A stretch of DNA of 64,000 nucleotides from Streptomyces sp. V3I7 (GTDB taxonomy: Bacteria > Actinomycetota > Actinomycetes > Streptomycetales > Streptomycetaceae): NCBI RefSeq assembly GCF_030817495.1, contig NZ_JAUSZK010000001.1, positions 1,336,001 through 1,400,000 of the forward strand, read 5' to 3'. Position numbers and translations under genes: made by a program. The notes under the pieces were generated by a model. It searched no databases and was not told the DNA's origin. It saw only the letters and a program-made list of their open reading frames with translations. Below, piece by piece: positions 18,681 through 26,695 of this stretch; positions within the stretch are counted from its first letter, which is position 1, and each line of letters starts with the position of its first letter.

Positions 18681-20162
18681 CTACTTCTTCTTCGCGCCGC
18701 GCTTCTCGCGCACCCGCACCGAGATGTGGATCGGGGTGCCCTCGAAGCCGAACTCCTCGCGCAGGCGGCGCTCGATGAAGCGCCGGTAGCCCGCCTCGAT
18801 GAAGCCGGAGGCGAACAGGACGAAGCGCGGGGGCTTGGTGCCGGCCTGGGTGCCGAACAGGATGCGCGGCTGCTTGCCGCCCCGGACCGGGTGCGGATGG
18901 GCGGCGACCAGCTCACCGAGGAAGGCGTTCAGCCGGCCGGTGGGAACGCGGGTCTCCCAGCCCTGAAGGGCCTTCTCGATCGCCGGGACCAGCTTCTCCA
19001 TGTGGCGGCCGGTGCGCGCCGAGACGTTGACTCGGGGCGCCCACGCGACCTGGCCGAGCTCGGTCTCGATCTCCCGCTCCAGGTAGTAGCGGCGCTCCTC
19101 GTCGAGGTTGTCCCACTTGTTGTAGGCGATGACGACCGCGCGGCCCGCCTCGACGGCCATGGTGATGATGCGCTGGTCCTGCACCGAGATGTTCTCGGAG
19201 GCGTCCAGCAGGATGACGGCGACCTCGGCCTTCTCGACCGCGGCCGCGGTGCGCAGGGAGGCGTAGTAGTCGGCGCCCTGCTGGAGGTGGACGCGCTTGC
19301 GGATGCCTGCGGTGTCGACGAACTTCCAGGTCGTGCCGCCCAGTTCGATGAGCTCGTCGACCGGGTCGCGGGTGGTGCCCGCCATCTCGTTGACGACGAC
19401 GCGCTCCTCGCCGGCCACCTTGTTCAGCAGCGAGGACTTGCCGACGTTCGGGCGGCCGATCAGGGCGATGCGGCGCGGGCCGCCGACGGCGGTACCGAAG
19501 GTCTGCGCCGGGGCCTCCGGCAGCGCCTCCAGGACGGCGTCCAGCATGTCGCCGGTGCCGCGGCCGTGCAGGGCGGAGACCGGGTGGGGCTCGCCGAGGC
19601 CCAGCGCCCACAGGTAGGAGGCGTCGGCCTCGCCGCTCGGGCCGTCGACCTTGTTGGCGGCCAGCACGACCGGCTTGCCGGCCTTGCGCAGCAGGCGGAC
19701 GACCGCCTCGTCGGTGTCGGTCGCGCCGACCTTGGCGTCCACGACGAAGACGACCGCGTCGGCCGCGTCGATCGCGTACTCGGCCTGGGCCGCCACGGAG
19801 GCGTCGATGCCGAGGACGTCCTGCTCCCAGCCGCCGGTGTCGACGACCTTGAAGCGGCGGCCCGCCCACTCGGCCTCGTAGGTGACGCGGTCGCGGGTGA
19901 CGCCCGGCTTGTCCTCGACGACCGCCTCACGACGGCCGATGATGCGGTTCACCAGGGTCGACTTGCCGACATTGGGGCGGCCGACGACGGCGAGCACGGG
20001 GAGCGGACCATGGCCCGCCGCCTCGATGGCGCCCTCGACCTCTTCGATGTCGAAGCCCTCTTCGGCGGCGAGCTCCATGAACTGCGCGTACTCGGCGTCG
20101 CCGAGCGCCCCGTGGTCGTACTCGTGCTCGGCCGAGCCCTCGGGCTGAATCTGCTCGTTCAT
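18681..20162 (-). CDS. der: Ribosome assembly GTPase Der (EngA)
   Basis: 493 residues with two tandem GTPase domains. The first P-loop is GRPNVGKST (61-69), with DTGGW as G3 and NKVD as G4. The second has [14 protein letters not shown] and NKWD. A KH-like C-terminal domain follows and the protein ends in basic KRGAKKK. Der is essential for maturation of the 50S subunit. The Streptomyces protein has about 55 extra acidic residues in front ([13 protein letters not shown]), as seen here. ATG 20162 is chosen; GACGAGG lies ten bases upstream. It follows the cmk-acyltransferase genes after 76 bp and may be part of the same transcript. Confidence 0.97.
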   Translation of the reverse strand: MNEQIQPEGSAEHEYDHGALGDAEYAQFMELAAEEGFDIEEVEGAIEAAGHGPLPVLAVVGRPNVGKSTLVNRIIGRREAVVEDKPGVTRDRVTYEAEWAGRRFKVVDTGGWEQDVLGIDASVAAQAEYAIDAADAVVFVVDAKVGATDTDEAVVRLLRKAGKPVVLAANKVDGPSGEADASYLWALGLGEPHPVSALHGRGTGDMLDAVLEALPEAPAQTFGTAVGGPRRIALIGRPNVGKSSLLNKVAGEERVVVNEMAGTTRDPVDELIELGGTTWKFVDTAGIRKRVHLQQGADYYASLRTAAAVEKAEVAVILLDASENISVQDQRIITMAVEAGRAVVIAYNKWDNLDEERRYYLEREIETELGQVAWAPRVNVSARTGRHMEKLVPAIEKALQGWETRVPTGRLNAFLGELVAAHPHPVRGGKQPRILFGTQAGTKPPRFVLFASGFIEAGYRRFIERRLREEFGFEGTPIHISVRVREKRGAKKK

Positions 20163-20238
20163 GAAGTCCGTACCTCGTCGTTGATCGTGGTGATCGGTGG
20201 AGCACCGCCGGTGCGGTGATCCACTACTCAAGTGTGGC

Positions 20239-20892
20239 CTAACGCCCGGTAAGGCGCCTGGCGTCTTCCAGGTGGGCGGTGAGCTGCTTCTGTATACGCA
20301 CCGTGGCCTCGTCCAGCGCCTTACGCGTACGCCGTCCGCTGCCGGCGCCCGCCTGGAACGGGTCGCCGAAGACGACGTCGACGCGCGAGCGCAGCGGCGG
20401 CAGTGCCTTTATCAACCGGCCCGGCCGCTCAGAGCTTCCCAGCACCGCCACCGGGACGATGGGCGCACCGCTGCGTACCGCGAAGTACGCGAGCCCCGCG
20501 CGCAGCGAGGCGAAGTCGCCGTCGCCCCGGGTGCCCTCGGGGAAGATCCCGAGGACGCCGCCGCCGTCCAGGACGCCGAGCGCCCGTGTGATGGCGGTGC
20601 GGTCGGTGCCCTCGCGGTCCACCTTCAGCTGGCCGATGCCGGTCAGGAAGGCGTCGAGCGGCCCGACGAACGCCTCCTTCTTGATCAGGAAGTGCGTCGG
20701 CCGGGGTGCCACGCCCATGACCATCGGGCCGTCGATGTTGTGCGCGTGGTTGACGGCGAGGATCGCGGGTCCCGTCGCGGGGACCCTCCAGGCGCCGAGC
20801 ACGCGCGGCCGCCACAGGCCGTACATCAGACCGACGCCGATGCGTCGCCCGACGTCGGCGCCCCTCTCGGAGGGAACGGGCGGCTGGGTCAC
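20239..20892 (-). CDS. 1-acyl-sn-glycerol-3-phosphate acyltransferase-like protein (PlsC family)
   Basis: 217 residues. The acyltransferase motif 1 NHAHNIDGP is a variant of NHxxxxD: His and Asp are kept with four residues between. Motif 3 is FPEGTRG and motif 4 region VPVAVLG follows. The family transfers acyl groups to lysophosphatidic acid at the membrane. The GTG start overlaps the cmk stop as GTGA, so it is translationally coupled to cmk. PlsC-like genes next to cmk and der are common in actinobacteria. No predicted membrane helix of strength was seen, so it is probably peripheral. Confidence 0.88.
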   Translation of the reverse strand: MTQPPVPSERGADVGRRIGVGLMYGLWRPRVLGAWRVPATGPAILAVNHAHNIDGPMVMGVAPRPTHFLIKKEAFVGPLDAFLTGIGQLKVDREGTDRTAITRALGVLDGGGVLGIFPEGTRGDGDFASLRAGLAYFAVRSGAPIVPVAVLGSSERPGRLIKALPPLRSRVDVVFGDPFQAGAGSGRRTRKALDEATVRIQKQLTAHLEDARRLTGR

Positions 20893-21584
20893 CTGGCCGC
20901 CCGCTTCTCCTCGACGAGGGTGACGACGCACTCTATGACCTGCGTCAGCGTGAGCTCGGTGGTGTCCACCTCGACCGCGTCGCCCGCCTTGGCGAGCGGG
21001 GAGGTCTTGCGGCTGGAGTCGGCCGCGTCGCGCTTGATCAGCGCCTCGCGGGTGGCCTGGACGTCGGCGCCCTTCAGCTCACCGCTGCGGCGGGCCGCGC
21101 GGGCCTCCGGCGAGGCGGTGAGGAAGATCTTCAGGTCGGCGTCGGGCAGCACGGTGGTGCCGATGTCACGGCCCTCGACGACGATGCCGTCCTCGGCCGA
21201 GAGCGCGATCGTGCGCTGGAGCTCGGTGATCCGGCTGCGCACCTCGGGCACCGCGCTGACGGCGCTGACCTGCGAGGTGACCTCCTGCGTGCGGATCGGA
21301 CCGGCCACGTCGGTGCCGTCGACGGTGATCGTCGGGGCGGACGGGTCGGTGCCGGAGACGATCTCCGGCTTGCCCGCGACGGCGGCGATCGCGCTGGGGT
21401 CGTCGAGGTCGATGCCGTTGTTCACCATCCACCAGGTGATGGCCCGGTACTGGGCCCCGGTGTCCAGGTAGCTCAGGCCGAGCTGAGCGGCGACGGCCTT
21501 CGACGTGCTCGACTTGCCCGTGCCGGACGGGCCGTCGATCGCGACAATCACGGGCGGGGCGGTCCGGGCGGCGCCGTTTTCCAC
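20889..21584 (-). CDS. cmk: Cytidylate kinase
   Basis: 231 residues. P-loop GPSGTGKSS (18-26), then SYLDTGAQYRA and VVEGRDIGTTVLPDADLKIFL, which are standard cytidylate kinase signatures for CMP/dCMP binding. RSGELKG and RDAADSSRKTSPLAKA form the lid. It phosphorylates CMP and dCMP with ATP. The GTG start has GGAAGG eight bases upstream; longer frames upstream run into repeat-rich DNA and lack support. The stop overlaps the next gene's start. Confidence 0.96.
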   Translation of the reverse strand: MENGAARTAPPVIVAIDGPSGTGKSSTSKAVAAQLGLSYLDTGAQYRAITWWMVNNGIDLDDPSAIAAVAGKPEIVSGTDPSAPTITVDGTDVAGPIRTQEVTSQVSAVSAVPEVRSRITELQRTIALSAEDGIVVEGRDIGTTVLPDADLKIFLTASPEARAARRSGELKGADVQATREALIKRDAADSSRKTSPLAKAGDAVEVDTTELTLTQVIECVVTLVEEKRAAR

Positions 21585-21722
21585 GGAGGACACCTTCCTG
21601 GTGAAGGGTGGTGGGTCGGGTTGCGGGACGCGCATGCGCCCCCGCACAAGGTTACTGGCTCGCGGGAGGCCCGATGACGGGCGTTCCCCGGGGCCCCAGC
21701 GGCGGGCTCGGCCCGCCTCTCT

Positions 21723-21754
21723 GCGGCTCCGCGGCTCCGCGGCTCCGCGGCTCC
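21723..21754. repeat. 8-bp tandem repeat GCGGCTCC x4
   Basis: Four exact copies of GCGGCTCC lie in the 402-bp gap between cmk and tyrA. A second tandem repeat, two copies of TCGCCGCGGGACCGGCCGCC, occupies 21871-21910. The gap also holds one end of a dispersed repeat (21820-21866). No gene was recognised in it. Confidence 0.8.
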
Positions 21755-21819
21755 GCGCGCCCACGCTACCGGGCACCGGACTTCGCTCGCGGGCGCCGAC
21801 CTCCGGCTCCGCGCCCCCT

Positions 21820-21866
21820 TAGGGGGTGTCTCGTCGATCAGGCCGGGCTCGCGACGCCTGGCACCG
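21820..21866. repeat. Single end of the MITE-like repeat found at 29861-30088
   Basis: The 46 bp starting TAGGGGGTGTCTCGTCGATC and ending GCCTGGCACC match the right end of the element at 30088 (read on the minus strand) at about 43 positions. Only one end is present here, so it is a remnant or a solo end. Confidence 0.7.
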
Positions 21867-21986
21867 CACCTCGCCGCGGGACCGGCCGCCTCGCCGCGGG
21901 ACCGGCCGCCTCGCCGCCGCTGCCGGCCCCCTGGCACGGTCACGGTCCGGGCGCAGCCCCCTACGGGCCCAGGCGCCCAGCCGCGC

Positions 21987-23072
21987 TCACTGGCGCAGGG
22001 CCCAGCCCCGCTCGCGCAGCGCGGCGCCGAGGGCCGGCGCCGCCTTCGGTTCCACCATCAGCTGCACCAGACCGGCCTGCTGCCCGGTCGCGTGCTCGAT
22101 ACGGACGTCCTCGACGTTGACCCCGGCCCGTCCGGCGTCGGCGAAGATGCGGGCCAGCTGCCCGGGCTGGTCGTCGATGAGCACGGCGACGGTCTCGTAC
22201 GCGCGCGGGGCGCTGCCGTGCTTGCCCGGGACGCGGACCTGCCCCGCGTTGCCCCGGCGCAGCACGTCCTCGATCCCGGCGCCGCCCTCGCCGCGCTCGG
22301 TCTCGTCGGCGGACTGCAGGGCGCGCAGGGCGCGGACGGTCTCGTCGAGGTCGGCGGAGAGTTCGGCGAGCAGGTCGGCGACCGGTCCGGGGTTCGCGGA
22401 CAGGATGTCGATCCACATGCGGGGGTCGGAGGCGGCGATCCGGGTCACGTCCCGGATGCCCTGGCCGCACAGCCGTACGGCCGCCTCCTCGGCGTGCTCC
22501 AGGCGGGCGGCGACCATGCTGGAGACCAGGTGGGGCATGTGCGAGACGAGGGCGACGGCGCGGTCGTGGGCGTCGGCGTCCATGACGACCGGGACGGCCC
22601 GGCAGTGCGAGACCAGTTCCAGGGCGAGGTTCAGCACCTCGGTGTCGGTGTCGCGGGTGGGGGTGAGCACCCAGGGGCGCCCCTCGAACAGGTCGGCGGT
22701 CGCGGCCAGCGGGCCGGACTTCTCGCGGCCCGACATGGGGTGCGTGCCGATGTACGCCGACAGGTCCAGGCCGAGCGCCTCCAGCTCGCGGCGCGGGCCT
22801 CCCTTGACGCTGGCGACGTCGATGTAGCCGCGGGCGGCGCCCCGGCGCATGGCGTCCGCGAGGACGCCGGCGACGTGGGCGGGCGGGGCGGCGACGATCG
22901 CCAGGTCGACGGGGCCCCGCGGCGGCTCGTCCGTACCGGCGTCGAGCGCGGCGGCCGTACGGGCCTGCTCGGGGTCGTGGTCGGCGAGGTGGACGGTGAC
23001 GCCCCGCTGGGACAGGGCGAGGGCGGCGGACGTGCCGATGAGGCCGGTGCCGATGACGAGTGCGGTTCTCAC
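21987..23072 (-). CDS. tyrA: Prephenate dehydrogenase
   Basis: 361 residues. Rossmann motif VIGTGLIGTSAA (6-17) binds NAD(P). GTHPMSGRE is the TyrA substrate-binding signature with the conserved His. A C-terminal ACT-like domain (AVLIDDQPGQLARIFADAGRAGVNV) from about residue 285 probably senses tyrosine. It oxidises prephenate to 4-hydroxyphenylpyruvate in tyrosine synthesis. The GTG start overlaps the aroH stop as GTGA, placing chorismate mutase and prephenate dehydrogenase, two consecutive steps, in one coupled unit. Confidence 0.95.
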   Translation of the reverse strand: MRTALVIGTGLIGTSAALALSQRGVTVHLADHDPEQARTAAALDAGTDEPPRGPVDLAIVAAPPAHVAGVLADAMRRGAARGYIDVASVKGGPRRELEALGLDLSAYIGTHPMSGREKSGPLAATADLFEGRPWVLTPTRDTDTEVLNLALELVSHCRAVPVVMDADAHDRAVALVSHMPHLVSSMVAARLEHAEEAAVRLCGQGIRDVTRIAASDPRMWIDILSANPGPVADLLAELSADLDETVRALRALQSADETERGEGGAGIEDVLRRGNAGQVRVPGKHGSAPRAYETVAVLIDDQPGQLARIFADAGRAGVNVEDVRIEHATGQQAGLVQLMVEPKAAPALGAALRERGWALRQ

Positions 23073-23431
23073 TGGGCGATGTCCTTGCGCAGGGCGGCGG
23101 CGGCGCCGAGGTAGACGTGGGCCATGTCGGCGCGCGGCCGGTCCGTCTCGACATGGGCGAGGACGCGGACGACGCGCGGCATGGCGCCCTCGATGTCCAG
23201 CTCCTGGGCGCAGATCAGCGGTACGTCGACGATGCCCAGCGCCCGCGCGGCGGCCGCCGGGAAGTCGCTGTGCAGGTCCGGCGTGGCCGTGAACCAGATG
23301 CTGATCAGGTCGTCCGCGGTCAGCTCGTTCCGCTCCAGGACGGCGGTGAGCAGGGCCCCCACCTTTTCGTCCATGTGGCCGGCGTCGTCCCGTTCCAGTT
23401 GGACGGCCCCCCGGACCGCTCGTACCGCCAC
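23069..23431 (-). CDS. aroH: Monofunctional chorismate mutase, AroH class
   Basis: 120 residues, the normal AroH length. MAVRAVRGAVQLERD contains the active-site Arg of the trimeric AroH fold. LTADDLISIWFTATPDLHSDFPA and VPLICAQELDIEGAMPRVVRVLAHV are the remaining family blocks. It converts chorismate to prephenate, the substrate of the coupled tyrA. The GTG start is supported by family length. The gene heads the aroH-tyrA pair; its promoter lies in the 241-bp gap shared with the divergent Rieske gene. Confidence 0.95.
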   Translation of the reverse strand: MAVRAVRGAVQLERDDAGHMDEKVGALLTAVLERNELTADDLISIWFTATPDLHSDFPAAAARALGIVDVPLICAQELDIEGAMPRVVRVLAHVETDRPRADMAHVYLGAAAALRKDIAQ

Positions 23432-23672
23432 GGCGCTGCTCCTTGCTGAGTCACGTGTCTGATCTCGGACCGTCCAGCCTAGTCAGCCCGGCGGGGAACC
23501 GATCACCGTGACCGCCGTACGAGACAGCACGGGACGTCAGAAGGTACCCGTTTCATGGCACTCCCTCCCGGTTCCTTCGTCTTCGATGGCTTCAGTGCCA
23601 GGATGCTGCGCACCCGGCAGGGAAGCCTGCCTCCCGTTCTCCCGGTACTTCCGCACGCTTCGGAGTGACGAC

Positions 23673-24152
23673 ATGACTCACAGCTCGACGCGTCGTACGG
23701 CGCTCGCGACGGGTGCCGCGGCGCTCGCCGCGGGCTGCGTGGGATGCAGCAGCAACGGCAACGGCTCCGCGTCGGCGGCGTCCACGCCCGCGTCCGGCCC
23801 CGCCTCCACGCCCGTCTCCCAGACCTCGGCCGCGACCTCGGCCGCGTCGTCGGACACCGCCGCCGGCCACGCCCTGACGACGACGGCCGACATCCCGGTC
23901 GGCGGCGGCAGGATCTTCGAGAAACAGAAGGTCGTGGTCACCCAGCCGAAGAAGGGCGAGTTCAAGGCCTTCTCGGCGATCTGCACCCACCAGGGCTGCA
24001 CGGTGACCAAGGTGGCGGACGGCACCATCGACTGCCCCTGCCACGGCAGCAAGTTCGAGATCACGGACGGCGCGGTGGCCCATGGCCCGGCGACCCGGCC
24101 GCTGCCCGAGGAGAAGATCATGGTGGAGGGAAATTCGATCCACCTCGCCTGA
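23673..24152 (+). CDS. Rieske [2Fe-2S] protein, Tat-exported lipoprotein
   Basis: 159 residues. The start has a twin-arginine stretch (STRRTALATG) and a lipobox LAAGC with Cys22, so it is probably exported by Tat and lipid-anchored outside the membrane. A Ser/Ala/Thr linker (about 27-65) precedes the Rieske domain. The cluster ligands are Cys104 and His106 in CTHQGC and Cys121 and His124 in CPCHGSKF; Cys109 and Cys123 can form the stabilising disulfide. The electron partner is unknown, since no oxidase or dehydrogenase is adjacent. ATG 23673 has CGGAG eight bases upstream; the longer in-frame start is unlikely because it would bury the signal peptide. Confidence 0.9.
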   Translation: MTHSSTRRTALATGAAALAAGCVGCSSNGNGSASAASTPASGPASTPVSQTSAATSAASSDTAAGHALTTTADIPVGGGRIFEKQKVVVTQPKKGEFKAFSAICTHQGCTVTKVADGTIDCPCHGSKFEITDGAVAHGPATRPLPEEKIMVEGNSIHLA

Positions 24153-24188
24153 TCCGCCGCGTACGCTCCCGGGCACGCGGCCCGAGAC

Positions 24189-24861
24189 CCTTGCGACCAC
24201 ACGGTCTACGCCTGTGTGACGGGTTCGCGCGCCTTCGGCCTGGCGACGGACGACAGCGACACCGACCGCCGGGGCGTCTTCCTCGCCCCCACTCCCCCTG
24301 TTCTGGCGCTTCGAGAAGCCGCCGACGCACGTGGAGGGGCCGGCGCAGGAGCAGTTCAGCTGGGAGCTGGAGCGCTTCTGCGAGCTGGCCCTGCGCGCGA
24401 ACCCGAACGTCCTGGAGTGCCTGCATTCCCCCCTGGTGGAGCACCTGCACGCCACGGGCCGCGAACTGCTCTCCCTGCGCGAGGCGTTCCTCTCCCTCCA
24501 GGTGTACGACACGCTCACCCGCTACGCCCTGAGCCAGCGCAAGAAGCTGGAATCCGACGTCCAGCGTCACGGCGCCCCGCGCTGGAAGCACGCGATGCAC
24601 CTCCTGCGCCTGCTCATGAGCGCCCGCGACCTGCTGCGCACCGGCGAGCTGAACGTCGACGTCGGCGACCAGCGCGACCCCCTGCTCGCGGTGAAGCGCG
24701 GCGAGGTCCCCTGGTCCCGCGTCGAGACCTGGATGACCGACCTGTCAGCCGAAACGGAGCGGGCCGCCCACCAGACCCCCCTCCCATCCGAACCGGATCG
24801 CCGCCGCGTGGAGGACTTCCTGATCCGCGTACGGCGCGACTCAGCCGCCCAGGCCTTCTAG
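24189..24861 (+). pseudogene. Nucleotidyltransferase-family gene, frameshifted and 5'-truncated
   Basis: The first part reads VTGSRAFGLATDDSDTDRRGVF, the GSxxxG..SDxD nucleotidyltransferase motif. The remainder, WRFEKPPTHVEGPAQEQF to the end at 24861, is in another frame. The switch lies in the run ACTCCCCCTG near 24292-24300; removing one C restores one frame. There is also no start codon with ribosome binding site upstream: the frame is open back to the Rieske stop (24152) but has no ATG or GTG before GTG 24216. Two defects argue for decay rather than one sequencing error. The family resembles predicted nucleotidyltransferases of unknown target. A shorter protein from GTG 24331 lacks the active site. 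Confidence 0.75.
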
Positions 24862-24868
24862 GCGGGCC

Positions 24869-25894
24869 CTACGCATCCCAGAGCGCCCCCAGCGCCATCA
24901 GGTCCCCGCGGTATTCGATGCGGTCCGCCCAGGCGGCGGGCCAGGCGTCCTCGCCGAGGTGGGCGCCGGCGAAGGCGCCGGTGAGGCAGGCGATGGAGTC
25001 CGAGTCGCCCGCGGTGCAGGCGGCGCGGCGCAGGGCGGTGACGGGGTCGTCGGGGAAGAGCAGGAAGCACAGCAGGCCGGTGGCGAGGGCCTCTTCGGCG
25101 ATCCAGCCCTCGCCGGTGGCCAGGCACGGGTCGGTCTCGGGGGAGCCGGTGTCCAGGGCCGCCTGGAGGCGGTCGAGGATGCGCAGGCACTCGTCCCAGC
25201 CGTGCGCGATGAAGAGCTCGGGTGACGAGGACTCGGAGCGGGTCCACAGGTCGCCGAGCCAGGTGTGGTGGTAGTGGGTGCGGTTGTCCTGGGCGTACGT
25301 GCGCAGGGCGGCGACGAGGGCGGCAGGGGCGGTGCCCTGGGCGAGCAGCCGTACGGCACGGGCGGTGAGGTCGGAGGCGGCGAGGGCCGTGGGGTGGCCG
25401 TGGGTGAGGACGGACTGCAACTGGGCGGCGCCGGCGCGCTGTTCGTCGCTCAGGCCGGGAGCGAGACCGAGGGGGGCGACGCGCATGTTGGCGCCGCAGC
25501 CCTTGGAGTTGATCTGGCTGGCGTCCTGCCACACACGGTCGTCCCGGAGGCGGCGGCACGCGACCATGCAGGTGTGTCCGGGCGCCCGGTTGTTCTCGGG
25601 CGAGCCGAACCAGTCGACGAACTCCTCGCGCAGCGGCCGCTCCAGGCGCTTCGGGGTGAGCACCCCGCGGTTCATGGCCGTCCGCAGGGCACGCCCCACG
25701 GCCAGCGTCATCTGCGTGTCGTCGGACACGCGCGCGGGCTCGGCCAGTTCCATCGTCCGCCAGGGCCCGTGCCGCTCCTCGATCCGCCGCACGTCGATGA
25801 ACTCGGTGGGGTAGCCGAGCGCGTCCCCGAGCGCGAGCCCCAGCAGGGACCCGGTGGCGGCGCGTTTCCTGACGCTGGTCGTGGTGGTGGTCAT
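24869..25894 (-). CDS. ADP-ribosylglycohydrolase family protein
   Basis: 341 residues. GSLLGLALGDALG and RVSDDTQMTLAVGRAL give the N-terminal metal ligands (SDDT). AGDSDSIACLTGAFAGAHLG gives the C-terminal DxD ligands. The fold binds two Mg ions and removes ADP-ribose from Arg, or releases it from other acceptors; DraG is the classic member. The ATG overlaps the stop of the Nudix-wHTH gene (ATGA), and AAGGA precedes it. Being coupled to a Nudix regulator suggests both handle or sense ADP-ribose. The target protein or metabolite is unknown. All key residues are present, so activity is expected. Confidence 0.92.
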   Translation of the reverse strand: MTTTTTSVRKRAATGSLLGLALGDALGYPTEFIDVRRIEERHGPWRTMELAEPARVSDDTQMTLAVGRALRTAMNRGVLTPKRLERPLREEFVDWFGSPENNRAPGHTCMVACRRLRDDRVWQDASQINSKGCGANMRVAPLGLAPGLSDEQRAGAAQLQSVLTHGHPTALAASDLTARAVRLLAQGTAPAALVAALRTYAQDNRTHYHHTWLGDLWTRSESSSPELFIAHGWDECLRILDRLQAALDTGSPETDPCLATGEGWIAEEALATGLLCFLLFPDDPVTALRRAACTAGDSDSIACLTGAFAGAHLGEDAWPAAWADRIEYRGDLMALGALWDA

Positions 25895-26619
25895 GCGGGG
25901 CGTCCTTCCCGGGTCGGCCGGAGCAGGGGCGGGTGCAGGGCGGCGGCGGTCCCCGCGCGGTAGAGCGCGGCGGGTTTGCCACGGCCGCCGGTGAGCCGGG
26001 CGGCGCCCGGGACCGGCTCGACGAAGCCGGGTGCGGCGAGCACCTTGCGGCGGAAGTTGGGCCGGTCCAGCGCGGTGTCCCACACCGCCTCGTAGACCCG
26101 CTGGAGCTCGCCGAGCGTGAACTCGGGCGGGCAGAAGGCGGTGGCGAGGCAGGTGTTCTCCAACTGGGCGCCGATCCGGTCGCGGGCGTCGGCCAGGATC
26201 CGGTCGTGGTCGAAGGCGAGCGGCACCGCGCTCGCGTACGGCACCCAGCACGCCTGCGCCGCGTCACCGCCGCCGCGCGGCTCGGGAGGGTCGGGCAGCA
26301 GCGCGGTGAACGCGACGGACACGACGCGCATCCTGGGGTCGCGGCCCGGCTCGCTGTAGGTGCGCAGCTGCTCCAGGTGCAGCCCGGAGACGTCCGACAG
26401 GCCGGTCTCCTCGGCGAGTTCACGCCGGGCCGCCGTCTCGGCGGACTCGTCGGGCAGCACGAAGCCGCCGGGCAGCGCCCAGTGACCGGCGTACGGCTCC
26501 TGGCCCCGCTCGACGAGCAGCACGTGCAGCGCGCCCTCGCGCAGCGTCAGCACGGCGAGGTCGACGGTGACGGCGAAGGGCTCGTAGGCGTACTTGTCGT
26601 AGCCGTCCACGAACTCCAC
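25891..26619 (-). CDS. Nudix-wHTH protein, NrtR-like regulator or ADP-ribose hydrolase
   Basis: 242 residues. The N-terminal Nudix domain (about 10-150) has an intact Nudix box GFVLPDESAETAARRELAEETGL, matching Gx5Ex7REUxEExGU. The C-terminal part (about 165-225; FTLGELQRVYEAVWDTALDRPNFRRKVLA) is the winged-helix end of NrtR-type regulators, which bind DNA and are released by ADP-ribose. NrtR family members control NAD genes; many have lost hydrolase residues, but this one has not. GTG 26619 lies inside a strong inverted repeat; GTG 26610 just beyond it is an alternative with better spacing to the GGGGGG tract. The stop overlaps the ADP-ribosylglycohydrolase start. Confidence 0.87.
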   Translation of the reverse strand: MEFVDGYDKYAYEPFAVTVDLAVLTLREGALHVLLVERGQEPYAGHWALPGGFVLPDESAETAARRELAEETGLSDVSGLHLEQLRTYSEPGRDPRMRVVSVAFTALLPDPPEPRGGGDAAQACWVPYASAVPLAFDHDRILADARDRIGAQLENTCLATAFCPPEFTLGELQRVYEAVWDTALDRPNFRRKVLAAPGFVEPVPGAARLTGGRGKPAALYRAGTAAALHPPLLRPTREGRPA

Positions 26620-26661
26620 CCCCCTTTATGGTCGCTCTGACTATAAAGGGGGGTGGAGTTC
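26611..26661. promoter_or_regulatory. 19-bp perfect inverted repeat over the Nudix gene start
   Basis: The arms GAACTCCACCCCCCTTTAT (26611-26629) and its exact complement (26643-26661) are separated by 13 bp that themselves pair at three of four positions per side. On the minus strand the right arm contains the purine-rich AAAGGGGGG and the start GTG of the Nudix gene. It could be an operator, a hairpin hiding the ribosome binding site, or the rluB terminator. It lies 34 bp past the rluB stop. Confidence 0.7.
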
Positions 26662-26695
26662 GCTACAAGGCCTGCTACAAGGTCTACCGCAAGGC

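Noticed and set aside
24331..24861. A stand-alone 176-residue gene from GTG 24331
   Set aside because: It is the C-terminal part of the frameshifted nucleotidyltransferase and lacks the active site.
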